From assembly GCA_029253285.1 (NCBI GenBank), contig JAQWZU010000036.1:1-39475 (forward strand): DNA of 39,475 nt, written 5' to 3'. Within the stretch, counting starts at the first letter, position 1, and each line of letters opens with the position of its first letter. The stretch is from Akkermansiaceae bacterium. GTDB lineage: Bacteria; Verrucomicrobiota; Verrucomicrobiia; Verrucomicrobiales; Akkermansiaceae. Positions 26,901-32,972 of the stretch are shown here, in pieces. The notes beneath the pieces are model-generated. The model saw nothing but the letters and a program-made list of their open reading frames with translations, was not told the DNA's origin and ran no database searches. Made by a program: the position numbers and the translations under genes.

Positions 26901-27541
26901 AGGTGCAGGTACTGGACCTTGGTTATAAGGAAGTTTACGAAGCCCAATATAAGAAGAAGGGCGATTGGTTTACCAGCAATGGAGATGTCTTCCCGGTAGG
27001 ACCGATCAAGATGCGGCCATTTCCTCCGGTTGCTCCGAACGGTCGACGGAGCTTTCCGTCGAAAGATACCACGCTTGGGATCAATCAATGGAATCACTAC
27101 TATATTCGCGCGGTCGACGGCGTGGTGAAGCTTTGGGTGAACGGAGAAGAGGTGTCAGGAGGCGATGGTATCAGCCCGGCATTTGGCTTTCTCTGTCTTG
27201 AGTCGGAAGGGGCTCCTATTGAGTTTAAAAATCTCCGCCTACGGGTTCTTCCACCTTTTGAAACCAAACTTGATGTTGAAATGGGCACTCCTCTTCCGCA
27301 ACCCAAGCCCGTCACACTCAAAGGACATGCCCTGCTTGGGAAGTGGGCTTATGCCGGTGCATACACCCGCGAGTTTTTGGAGGATGGGCGCTGCATTCTT
27401 CGGAATGGAGACGAGGTGGTTTGGACAAAGCGGGCGGTGAAGGCCACACCGGATTCCGTCACGCTCGAAGGAGGATATGCGCACGTCTTAAAGGGCGACG
27501 TCCTTCATATTGAAGGACGATACCAGGCGAACAGGAAGTGA
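23933..27541 (+). CDS. Fusion: dehydrogenase-type propeller, HEAT-like repeats, c-type heme domain, DUF1080 domain
   Basis: 1202 residues; ATG 23933 or the in-frame ATG at 23939, both giving a signal peptide (RSFLSKAILPALTLGAAA). Order of parts: residues ~25-430 a propeller of the Planctomycete/Verrucomicrobia membrane-bound-dehydrogenase type (SPIAMDVDSKGRVWVTED, KILEDTDADGKADSVKIF, FHGSGHDHALHAVVPGPSGKWYV); ~440-600 HEAT-like helical pairs (LLEALKSPSPGVRWVAQ, AQWRIVAIRALRMAG, SPAVRREILAIMR); ~750-870 a heme domain with CVMCH (Cys756, Cys759, His760) and GGSGISFGPDLTNWG; ~900-1105 a DUF1080 domain with KKGGNSGVFVWA (~960) and GIEVQVLD (~985); and a final ~75-residue GxW/F-x-x-DGR beta module. 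Inferred role: oxidise a glycoside, move electrons to heme, then cleave the 3-keto product. Confidence 0.85.
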   Translation: MFMRSFLSKAILPALTLGAAADQQTMLESFLVAPGLEARLWAGTDLCYSPIAMDVDSKGRVWVTEDLQKSGKKGPHARIKILEDTDADGKADSVKIFGPTFSSKPMGISVFDNVIVVSMAPNIHVYTDVNRDDTFDPKVDQEKIIAKGFHGSGHDHALHAVVPGPSGKWYVNHGNIGADVTMSDGREIHASSYYSHNPRSIGKRSSDGRLYVGGFGLRMNPDGSEAEVIFQNSRNAHAMSLTSFGDVLQADNDDPAHARAAWVMEHSNFGYAALEDGNRSWEDSAKSWEKKIVTGEIMKNAYERHSKSSLRRDEGHWREHFPGVTPPGNLWGPGAPTGDYMIEGDELGKKYRGQYLVCETVHRAVFAFRPELRDAQIELQDLNKAFFATDRKSKNKTASGFLPSDVVASTDGALFVSDWNSHTNARGSGNAIGGIFRVAKKGSRVRLPKIDFSSKKGLLEALKSPSPGVRWVAQDRLKKQEGVFDELLAFSKAHADNPYYQARALFVMAQLQDSRGPSLVKTMLTTDDAQWRIVAIRALRMAGKESLLPLIKQLAGDPSPAVRREILAIMRGMKLDDIREPLRKLIAGYKGKNRWYLEALGAVCDDHKDEIYGKLVKPLQPDPGKWDERQKALAWRLRSAEALADLADCMIAQNVDAITFRKLAYTYGLCYSDEERERNLGFMQRFQKHGGFGGEEYQVTIAEFLEKDINDPDPVALTQSYLFPTKFGVPTKVESIGKISALKPNVDNGRSKAALCVMCHQIGGSGISFGPDLTNWGQVRDVATVVRALVDPSGELAHGYDKPLVVTQNGHRLEGVSRGYSWHAGAIRVKTMGGVTLKVPHRRPHAKIEYLKNHSWMPSASAMGLSSQDVRDIAAYLMSDIAGEVDSGLTVKMEPEFSRGVGPGWVELTEADFANVNCKADTWKWEGSHAWCTGNPTGVIRYHKPLTNFEFSCEWMHKKKGGNSGVFVWATPQSINRLMQGKGLLPHGIEVQVLDLGYKEVYEAQYKKKGDWFTSNGDVFPVGPIKMRPFPPVAPNGRRSFPSKDTTLGINQWNHYYIRAVDGVVKLWVNGEEVSGGDGISPAFGFLCLESEGAPIEFKNLRLRVLPPFETKLDVEMGTPLPQPKPVTLKGHALLGKWAYAGAYTREFLEDGRCILRNGDEVVWTKRAVKATPDSVTLEGGYAHVLKGDVLHIEGRYQANRK

Positions 27542-27556
27542 GATACTGCTCCCGGC

Positions 27557-28444
27557 TTATCCTTTCTTGCCGATCATCAACTGATCGATCAGCGCGGAGG
27601 TATCTTCGATACTCTTGTCACGGCCCTCCCGGGTGGCCCAGCCGGAGAAGCCAACTTCTTGAAGCGCAACGCGGACCTTGTCCCAATCAACGTCACCTTC
27701 GCCGAGGCGACAGAACCCGTTCTTCTTTCCCCAGTCCTTGATGTCGAGTTTGACTGTACGGTGACCGAGGGTGCGGATCCATTCTTCGGCAGGAGCGAAC
27801 TTCTGCATGTTCCCGATGTCAAAATAAGCACCCACCCATGGGTTGTCGAAGGCGTCGAGATAGTCGCGGAATTTGTCGGGCGATTCGCAGAAGCCATTCC
27901 AGACCGTTTCGATTAGAATACGCACTCCGAGACGGCTGGCGAGAGGGAGAACCTTGCGCACTTCCGCGATGGAACGATGCCAGACGTCATCGTGGGTTTC
28001 CTTGGCTCCGCTGACCTTGCCGGGGACGAGAAGAACGGAGGAACCACCCAGACGGTGGGTGTCGCGGATGTTTTGTTCCATCAAGGCGAGGCCTTTCGCG
28101 CGAATGGCTTCGTCGGGACTACTGAGCCGGGTGCCCCAGTGCCAGCCGCAAACCATTCCGTGAAACATCACGCCGGTCTGTTGGGAGGCAGCCGCATATT
28201 CGGCGGCCTGCTTGGCATTGCCGCTCTCGACGCCATCAAAGCCGAGCTTCTTGAGACGCTGAAAAAATTCGAGAGGGGATTCTTTACCCTTCTTGCCGCC
28301 TTTCACTGCCTTAAAAATGCGACCTTCGAGGGATGGTCCCGAAGTTTTCGCGTCCTGGGCAAGTGCGCGGGAACCGGTCAGGGCAGCGGCGGTGGCGAGA
28401 CTGGAAGTGGTGAGGAATTGGCGGCGGTTGTGAGGATTGATCAT
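27557..28444 (-). CDS. Tat-exported TIM-barrel sugar isomerase/epimerase/lyase-like protein
   Basis: 295 residues from ATG 28444, which starts a Tat signal (NRRQFLTTSSLATAAAL, Arg7-Arg8, AQ cleavage near 30). The open frame extends 103 codons upstream without family character, so that start is rejected. The body is an AP-endonuclease-2/xylose-isomerase-like barrel: LEFFQRLKKLGFDGVESGN, FHGMVCGWHWG, VRILIETVWN (Glu179), VGAYFDIGN (Asp209), VKLDIKDWG (Asp234 where relatives usually have the metal-binding His) and ATREGRD (Glu273). Relatives epimerise keto sugars or, in 3-keto-glycoside pathways, eliminate the aglycone. It is tail to tail with the DUF1080 fusion gene (15-base gap), which supports a role in the same periplasmic sugar pathway. 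Confidence 0.85.
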   Translation of the reverse strand: MINPHNRRQFLTTSSLATAAALTGSRALAQDAKTSGPSLEGRIFKAVKGGKKGKESPLEFFQRLKKLGFDGVESGNAKQAAEYAAASQQTGVMFHGMVCGWHWGTRLSSPDEAIRAKGLALMEQNIRDTHRLGGSSVLLVPGKVSGAKETHDDVWHRSIAEVRKVLPLASRLGVRILIETVWNGFCESPDKFRDYLDAFDNPWVGAYFDIGNMQKFAPAEEWIRTLGHRTVKLDIKDWGKKNGFCRLGEGDVDWDKVRVALQEVGFSGWATREGRDKSIEDTSALIDQLMIGKKG

Positions 28445-28758
28445 GATCTTGTTCTCGTAAAAGTTGACCCAAGATTGCTTGAGAATTGATGATTGTCGAT
28501 TTCGATTATGAAGGGCTTCAGGGCTGTGAATTTCCTGAGCCTGAAAATTCTCGCGTGGGTATTGGGGCACTGATCGTTGTGGCGAATTTCGATTTGGGAG
28601 GGCGGTCAATTTACCGGAGAAATTAAATTGGATGGGGAGTTTTCTCCCGAAAAGGACCTCAAAACGGCCCGAACCCTTGCTTGAGAGGGTTTTTTCACGA
28701 AAAGCGCTTCGGATTGCTTGACAATCTCGGTTGATTGACTGAGCTACTCCCACTGCTT
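28445..28758 (+). other. Divergent intergenic region with an orphan terminator-like structure
   Basis: No coding sequence is seen. Two hairpins lie in a row on the plus strand: GGGAG-TTTT-CTCCC (28635-28648) and AACCCT (28672-28677) paired with AGGGTT (28686-28691), the second followed by four further T (28692-28695). No plus-strand gene precedes it, so it may end a small RNA or a leader transcript, or shield the HU gene from read-through. A perfect TTGACA lies at 28718, but no good -10 follows at the expected distance. Confidence 0.45.
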
Positions 28759-29076
28759 ATGAAAGCCACTAAAGAACGTTATACCAAGACACAGATTTTA
28801 GATCAAATCGGAGAAGAAACTGAACTGAGCCGCAAGCAAGTTGCTGCTGTTCTCGAAAGCCTTTCCGGCGTGATCGAGGGCCACATCAAGAAGCGCGCCG
28901 TCGGCGAGTTCGTCCTTCCCGGGTTGCTGAAGATCGTTACCGTCCGCAAGCCGGCAACGAAAGCTCGTATGGGCATCAATCCATTCACCAAAGAAGAGGT
29001 GATGTTCAAGGCCAAGCCTGCCTCCACTGCAGTCAAGGTTCGTCCTCTGAAGAAGCTCAAGGAAATGGCTCAATAA
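28759..29076 (+). CDS. HU/IHF-like DNA-binding protein
   Basis: 105 residues from ATG 28759; an in-frame TTG 24 bases upstream adds eight residues of no family character. The sequence follows the HU fold: KTQILDQIGEETELSRKQVAAVLESL (helices 1-2), then VLPGLLKIVTVRKPATKARMG in place of the arm that in HU reads GFGxFxVxxRxARxGRNP, then GINPFTKEEVMFKAKPASTAVKVRPLKKLKEM. The GINPxTxE motif and the basic C-terminus are kept. It is about 15 residues longer than E. coli HU. It would bind and bend DNA as a nucleoid protein. It has its own terminator and no ribosome-binding site is visible, and it marks the boundary to the repeat-rich region. Confidence 0.9.
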   Translation: MKATKERYTKTQILDQIGEETELSRKQVAAVLESLSGVIEGHIKKRAVGEFVLPGLLKIVTVRKPATKARMGINPFTKEEVMFKAKPASTAVKVRPLKKLKEMAQ

Positions 29077-29102
29077 TCCTCTACGATTAAACCACCTTTA
29101 TG

Positions 29103-29135
29103 AAACGGCTTCGGGTTTTCCCCGGAGCCGTTTTT
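29103..29135 (+). terminator. Strong Rho-independent terminator of the HU-like gene
   Basis: AACGGCTTCGGG (29104-29115) pairs with CCCGGAGCCGTT (29121-29132) over 12 bp with a single G-U pair, and a run of T follows to 29135. It starts 27 bases after the HU-like stop. Confidence 0.93.
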
Positions 29136-29170
29136 CGTGCCGGAGTTGAAGGTCGCCGAAACTTTAAATT

Positions 29171-29185
29171 TACTGCTAGGAAATT
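29171..29185 (+). repeat. CTGCTAGG repeat, copy B (outer end only)
   Basis: TACTGCTAGGAAATT matches the outer end of the repeat family exactly; the inner part (TGCTTTTGGCGG) is replaced by unrelated sequence. Together with copy C, in opposite orientation at 29326-29352, it frames a 182-bp noncoding segment. Confidence 0.7.
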
Positions 29186-29325
29186 ATCTCGTCAAATCCG
29201 CGCCCATTGACCGCCTCCGCGATTCTGCTCTCTTTGCGCTTTCACCCCTGCCAGAGCGGTGCCCACTCGCCACTCTCCCCTTATGGTAGACTCTCTAATC
29301 TACTCAACAACCTCCTCTGGGAAAC

Positions 29326-29352
29326 CCCGCCAAAGGAAAATTCCTAGCAGTC
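29326..29352 (-). repeat. CTGCTAGG repeat, copy C
   Basis: On the minus strand it reads GACTGCTAGGAATTTTCCTT followed by TGGCGGG, differing from the consensus at three inner positions. Inverted relative to copy B. Confidence 0.8.
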
Positions 29353-29557
29353 AGTTTGAGGCTCATCCGAAGTTGATTCACCCCCTTTACTGATTGGGGG
29401 ATGCGGCTTAGGGGGATCGGTGGTTCACAAATCTATGTGACAAAAAATTGGGCTTTAGCACGTATTAAAAATTAAGCCACGCTGTCTTTTCTGCGTTATA
29501 AACTACTGCTTGGATTGTAATTGTTAGCAAAGAATTGGGTTGATATTTTTTATAAAT

Positions 29558-30283
29558 ATGAAGTTTTTGACTCTTCTTTTAATTACTACGAACCTTATCA
29601 CAGCGTTCTTTGGCTACCAGGAACATATTAAGTCTAGCGAATCTCTAGCTAAGTCTAACGAATCTCTAGCTAGGCTAGCACGGACACAAAATCATCTTAA
29701 CGCGCTTGTATCCGACCGAGTTCGAATGCAAGAAAATCTTTCAGAAGCAAAGGCGGAACTAAAGGCAGCCCGTTCGAAAGGAGTCGAGCAATCTGCAGTC
29801 AACAAAGAACAACCTAAAGAAGGCAAAGAATTACCTTATTTCCCTTCTTCAACCAAGGAACTGATGTTCGGGTCCAATCCGGTCGTCACGGATAAGGATA
29901 AGGCTTTCTGGGAAGCGGCGAAATCCGGCAACTTGGAAGCCCTGCAAAGCCTTCTTGGCGAAGGAGTAGATGTCGACATCTACGGCAGCACCATCGGAGT
30001 TGACTTTGGGTGCACAGCTCTTTTCTGGGCCGCAAAACACAATCACAAGCAGGTGGTGCAGTTCTTACTCGAGAAGGACGCCTACATCGATGCTGGCGCG
30101 GGCATGGGTGGATCTCCTCTTCATATAGCGGCCTACGAGGGGCACTCCGAAATAGTAGAGCTACTTATTTCTGAGGGAGCGAACGCTGAGGCCAAAACTG
30201 GAGAAGGCGAGACCGTCTTTGATTTCGCGAATGAAGAGATCGCTACCCTCATTCGTAAGAGTATCGAAGAGAAGCAGAAGTAA
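29558..30283 (+). CDS. Exported or membrane-anchored ankyrin-repeat protein with coiled-coil stalk
   Basis: 241 residues from ATG 29558 (an in-frame TTG 18 bases upstream is less likely). Hydrophobic 3-19 is a signal or anchor. Residues ~25-80 form a charged helical stalk that starts with a small internal duplication (SSESLAKSNESLARLAR, visible as a DNA repeat around TCTAACGAATCTCTAGCTA). Ankyrin repeats follow at 115-141 (FWEAAKSGNLEALQSLLGEG), 150-180 (CTALFWAAKHNHKQVVQFLLEK) and 184-214 (SPLHIAAYEGHSEIVELLISEG), plus the start of a fourth. The role is probably protein-protein contact in the envelope; no enzyme motif is seen. It lies alone between repeat copies C and D; the stop codon abuts copy D. 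Confidence 0.85.
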   Translation: MKFLTLLLITTNLITAFFGYQEHIKSSESLAKSNESLARLARTQNHLNALVSDRVRMQENLSEAKAELKAARSKGVEQSAVNKEQPKEGKELPYFPSSTKELMFGSNPVVTDKDKAFWEAAKSGNLEALQSLLGEGVDVDIYGSTIGVDFGCTALFWAAKHNHKQVVQFLLEKDAYIDAGAGMGGSPLHIAAYEGHSEIVELLISEGANAEAKTGEGETVFDFANEEIATLIRKSIEEKQK

Positions 30284-30359
30284 TCCCCTTTCTCCCCCAC
30301 GGGTTCCGCCAAACGCGGTTTCCGCGATCTTCCCGCCAAAAGCAAATTCCTAGCAGTAA
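30284..30359 (-). repeat. CTGCTAGG repeat, copy D (near full length)
   Basis: On the minus strand: CTTACTGCTAGGAATTTGCT, then TTTGGCGGGAAGATCGCGG, AAACCGCGTTTGGCGG and a G-rich tail ending GAGAAAGGGGA directly at the ankyrin gene's stop codon. It contains a perfect hairpin, CGCGG-TTT-CCGCG (30314-30326 on the plus strand). Confidence 0.85.
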
Positions 30360-30418
30360 GAATCCAGCTTGACCTGATACTTCCTCATTTCTCACATTAA
30401 ACCATCCTTCCATTCACG

Positions 30419-31201
30419 ATGAAAACAACCATTCTACTAATCATCATCCCCCTATTGGGCCTCACGTCCTGCAAGCAGGCACAAAAACAACAAAAGGCTC
30501 AAGAGGCAGAAAAGGAGCTACATGAATCGCTAGCCGACCTCAAGAAATCGCAGTCGGACTCTTACGAGAAAACAGGCGAAGTCAGCAGCGACAAGGGCGC
30601 CACGGACAAGGTAATCCAAGCTGCAAAAAAAATGGAAGAATCTGGCGGCAAGTCCCAAGCCGCCAAAGGAGCAAGTATCCGTATCTGGGTGAACCTTATG
30701 AAGCGAGAAGAAGCTATTCTCACGAGAGGGGCAGACCACATAGCCGTTGGCTCTGATTATTCTAAAATTAAGAAAAAAGAAGATATCGCCAAAATGTCTG
30801 CCGCTGTGCGCAAATATGAGGCTATTAACCAAGCCACTATCAAAGGAATCAACGGAGGCTGGTTTCAAGAGGTCAAAGACAAGATGAACGATGAAGAGAT
30901 ATCCTCCACTCTCATCAAGCGTGGCATTGTTAGTCTCAAAAGTGGTTTCAACAAAATCAAACCTACTCTATTAGTACTCAGGAAGACAGATCTCGCTCTC
31001 TGCGCAGGCCTACTTGAGCAGCACGCTGTGCTCACAGAGTCATACGGCAAATGGGTTTGGGATGCCGAAGAGGAAGTCCCTTCATTCACCGAAGATGCGG
31101 AAGACGCTCATCTCGATAGATACAATAATGCTGCGGACAAAATCCAAAAAGCTATCGACGAACAAACTGTCGCCCAACGGGTGTTAATGCAAAATCGCTA
31201 G
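30419..31201 (+). CDS. Lipoprotein of unknown family
   Basis: 260 residues with a textbook lipoprotein signal: MKTTILLIIIPLLGLTSC, lipobox LTSC with Cys18. The next ~75 residues are very polar and helical (KQAQKQQKAQEAEKELHESLADLKKSQSD), a probable coiled-coil tether. The rest is a mixed helical domain (ASIRIWVNLMKREEAILTRGADHIAVG, SAAVRKYEAINQATIKGINGGWF, GLLEQHAVLTESYGKWVWDAEEEVPSF). I do not recognise the family. It is transcribed alone and is flanked by repeat copy D (inverted) and copy E, so it looks like a one-gene unit. Confidence 0.75.
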   Translation: MKTTILLIIIPLLGLTSCKQAQKQQKAQEAEKELHESLADLKKSQSDSYEKTGEVSSDKGATDKVIQAAKKMEESGGKSQAAKGASIRIWVNLMKREEAILTRGADHIAVGSDYSKIKKKEDIAKMSAAVRKYEAINQATIKGINGGWFQEVKDKMNDEEISSTLIKRGIVSLKSGFNKIKPTLLVLRKTDLALCAGLLEQHAVLTESYGKWVWDAEEEVPSFTEDAEDAHLDRYNNAADKIQKAIDEQTVAQRVLMQNR

Positions 31202-31208
31202 GAGAATT

Positions 31209-31325
31209 TTACTGCAAGCTCTCGCGGTCTGATTTTTTTAAACTCTTCACCACAAGATCATACGAGTGATCGATGAGTTCGTAGAGCAGCGAATCTGGGA
31301 CACATCCATCAAGCACAACGGTGTA
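31209..31325 (-). pseudogene. C-terminal fragment of an MmcQ/YjbR-family gene, cut at repeat E
   Basis: Read on the minus strand from 31325 to the stop at 31209-31211, the frame encodes YTVVLDGCVPDSLL followed by YELIDHSYDLVVKSLKKSDR and ESLQ. This is the recognisable C-terminus of MmcQ/YjbR proteins (pattern W/Y-x-x-V-x-L-D-G-x-V-P-D ... E-L-I-D-x-S-Y-x-L-V-V). Those proteins are about 115 residues long; the first ~75 are missing. The likeness stops exactly where the repeat begins (TACTGCTAGG at 31324), and the next codon in frame is a stop made by the repeat itself. The fragment has no start and is dead. Confidence 0.7.
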
Positions 31326-31390
31326 CTGCTAGGAAATTGCTTTTGGCGGAAAGGTCGCGGAAAACCGGGTTTGGCGGGAAAGGGTTGAAG
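31324..31390 (+). repeat. CTGCTAGG repeat, copy E (long form)
   Basis: TACTGCTAGGAAATTGCTTT, then TGGCGGAAAGGTCGCGG, AAAACCGGGTTTGGCGGG and AAAGGGTTGAAG. Compared with copy J it lacks the GAAGACATGG block near the 3' end. Its left end is the truncation point of the MmcQ/YjbR fragment. Confidence 0.9.
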
Positions 31391-31503
31391 TCGCATTGGA
31401 CCGGCGAGCAGGAGTAATTCTATTTTGAAGCGACTGATATTGGACCTATGGGGGGTGGGTTATTGCTTCGTTGAGTAGCCTGTTGTGATAGGCTTCCTGA
31501 GTA

Positions 31504-32130
31504 ATGAAGATTTTAACATCAATTTTAGCTCTGTCGTTTTTCTGTGCGCCCCTGTCCTTTGCAGCGGACGGGTTTACTACGATTTTTGACGGCAAGGACT
31601 TGTCGAAGATCAAAACTGCCGGGAACTGGAAGATCCAGAAAGATGGCTCACTTTTCCTGGAGCCGAGGTCCGGCGAGAAGGGCTGGTCGCGTTACGGTTC
31701 CTACCTGTGGCTCAAGGAGGATTACAAGGACTTCATTTTCGACTTCGAGTATAAGCACGAAAAAGGTGGGAATTCAGGCCTCTATTTCAGGATTTATGAT
31801 GAGACTGACCCGACTGCACACGGTTTTGAGGTGCAGATTCTTGACTGCTTCGGCAAAAAGAAACTCGGCCAACATGACCTTGGAGGGGTGATTAAGACTG
31901 CCGGCCCGCTGGCCAACGGCTCGAAGCCAGCTGGTGAATGGAATCGTATGGTTGTGACAATGAAGGAAGGCAGGTTGAGTGTGGTCCTCAACGGTAAGAC
32001 GGTGCAGGATAAACTGGATCTAGCGGCCAGTAAACCGAAGAACAAGAGGTTGGCGGATTCGGGGAAAATTGCGATTCAGGACCACGGCCAAAAATTCTGG
32101 GTGCGCAACCTGAAGGTCAAGAGTCTATAG
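31504..32130 (+). CDS. Secreted DUF1080 (3-keto-glycoside hydrolase-like) protein
   Basis: 208 residues; signal peptide MKILTSILALSFFCAPLSFA. The whole mature part is one DUF1080 domain (LamG-like jelly roll): GFTTIFDGKDLSKIK (the family's FNGKDLxGW opening), WLKEDYKDFIFDFEYKHEKGGNSGLYFRI (79-96), HGFEVQILDCFG (107-116), GEWNRMVVTMKEGRLSVVLNGKTV and a closing GKIAIQDHGQKFWVRNLKVK. DUF1080 members cleave 3-keto-glycosides in several bacteria. It shares the KGGNSG and G-(F/I)-EVQ-(I/V)-LD motifs with the last catalytic part of the fusion gene at 23933. It stands alone between repeat copies E and F. Confidence 0.9.
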   Translation: MKILTSILALSFFCAPLSFAADGFTTIFDGKDLSKIKTAGNWKIQKDGSLFLEPRSGEKGWSRYGSYLWLKEDYKDFIFDFEYKHEKGGNSGLYFRIYDETDPTAHGFEVQILDCFGKKKLGQHDLGGVIKTAGPLANGSKPAGEWNRMVVTMKEGRLSVVLNGKTVQDKLDLAASKPKNKRLADSGKIAIQDHGQKFWVRNLKVKSL

Positions 32131-32173
32131 CTGAGGATCTTCTCCCTACATTCTATTGCTTAGCAAAATAGCA

Positions 32174-32209
32174 GCACCAAAAAGTGATACTCTTCGGTGG
32201 CGTTTTTTT
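32174..32209 (+). terminator. Probable Rho-independent terminator of the DUF1080 gene
   Basis: An imperfect stem (CACC...AAG with CTT...GGTG, loop TGATACT) is followed by GC and seven T residues (32203-32209), 44-79 bases after the stop. The stem has internal mismatches, so confidence is moderate. Confidence 0.5.
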
Positions 32210-32217
32210 AGGTTTCT

Positions 32218-32270
32218 TGACTGCTAGGAAATTGCTTTTGGCGGAAGACATGGGCGGGAAAGGGGCTTGA
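32218..32270 (+). repeat. CTGCTAGG repeat, copy F (internally deleted form)
   Basis: TGACTGCTAGGAAATTGCTT, then TTGGCGGAAGACATGGGCGG and GAAAGGGGCTTGA. Relative to copy J it lacks the 27 bases between the two GGCGGAA repeats, as expected for a deletion between direct repeats. Confidence 0.9.
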
Positions 32271-32298
32271 TCCAGCTCTAGGTTCCCAGGGTGAAACC

Positions 32299-32859
32299 TT
32301 ACTCCTTTTTAGAGGCTTTAGAAATTAATCTCTCTTCCCCCATGCCCTCATCACGGGCAAGAATGATCACCAATGTCTCTGGAGCAAAGAAATCTTTGTA
32401 GTAGGGATCAACCGACTTTCCGTTGAGCGAGCAAAGGACTCTTTTTGATTTTGCGAGTTCAGTCTTAATTTGTTCTTGAGTGAGTCTTGTGCCGTCAAGT
32501 CGTGTGATGGTAGATTCTGGAATCTGGCTGGAAGAGTTAAAGTCCAAAGTAAGTTCATGAAACTTCGTCTCGGTCTCAATTTCCCTCCAAATTAACACCT
32601 TACCGGCCCTCTGCTCATGGCGCACACTCTTCCAATTCACTTCAGGAACATTCACTATTACTTCAAAGGCGGCGCCCATTTTATTTAGCCTTCTCTCTTT
32701 TGCCGTTCTTACCTGAGCATGACCAAAAACGGGAGCGATCGAAGTCGGAGAGTTAACAAGAGCGTTCTTTTCTACCTTCTTCTCCTTTTCATTGGCTACA
32801 GCAAAGGAACAAGAGGCAATGGATACGATGGCGGCAATGAATGTGATTTTCGTTCTCAT
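32299..32859 (-). CDS. Secreted protein of unknown family
   Basis: 186 residues with a signal peptide (MRTKITFIAAIVSIASCSFAVA-NE). An alternative reading as a lipoprotein (SIASC) is possible but followed by a hydrophobic stretch. The mature part has a basic linker (FGHAQVRTAKERRLNKMG), a beta-rich centre (AAFEVIVNVPEVNWKSVRHEQRAGKVLIWREI, ETETKFHELTLDF) and an end with DPYYKDFFAPETLVIILARD. I do not recognise it. It is a one-gene unit between repeat copies F and G, on the opposite strand to its left neighbour. Confidence 0.65.
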   Translation of the reverse strand: MRTKITFIAAIVSIASCSFAVANEKEKKVEKNALVNSPTSIAPVFGHAQVRTAKERRLNKMGAAFEVIVNVPEVNWKSVRHEQRAGKVLIWREIETETKFHELTLDFNSSSQIPESTITRLDGTRLTQEQIKTELAKSKRVLCSLNGKSVDPYYKDFFAPETLVIILARDEGMGEERLISKASKKE

Positions 32860-32972
32860 GGGGTATTTTTAACACAAAATTTGATCTTAGGTATAAAGAC
32901 ACGGTAAAAACAAGGGGCATAGAACCAACGCCCTCGAGTCCAATTCAGTATCCCACTCCCAACACCCTCAAT

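Noticed and set aside
28718-28746. Sigma-70 promoter of the HU-like gene
   Set aside because: TTGACA is perfect, but no hexamer at 16-18 bases spacing resembles TATAAT.
28445-28753. Upstream extension of the TIM-barrel gene by 103 codons
   Set aside because: It places a Tat signal in mid-protein and shows no family character.
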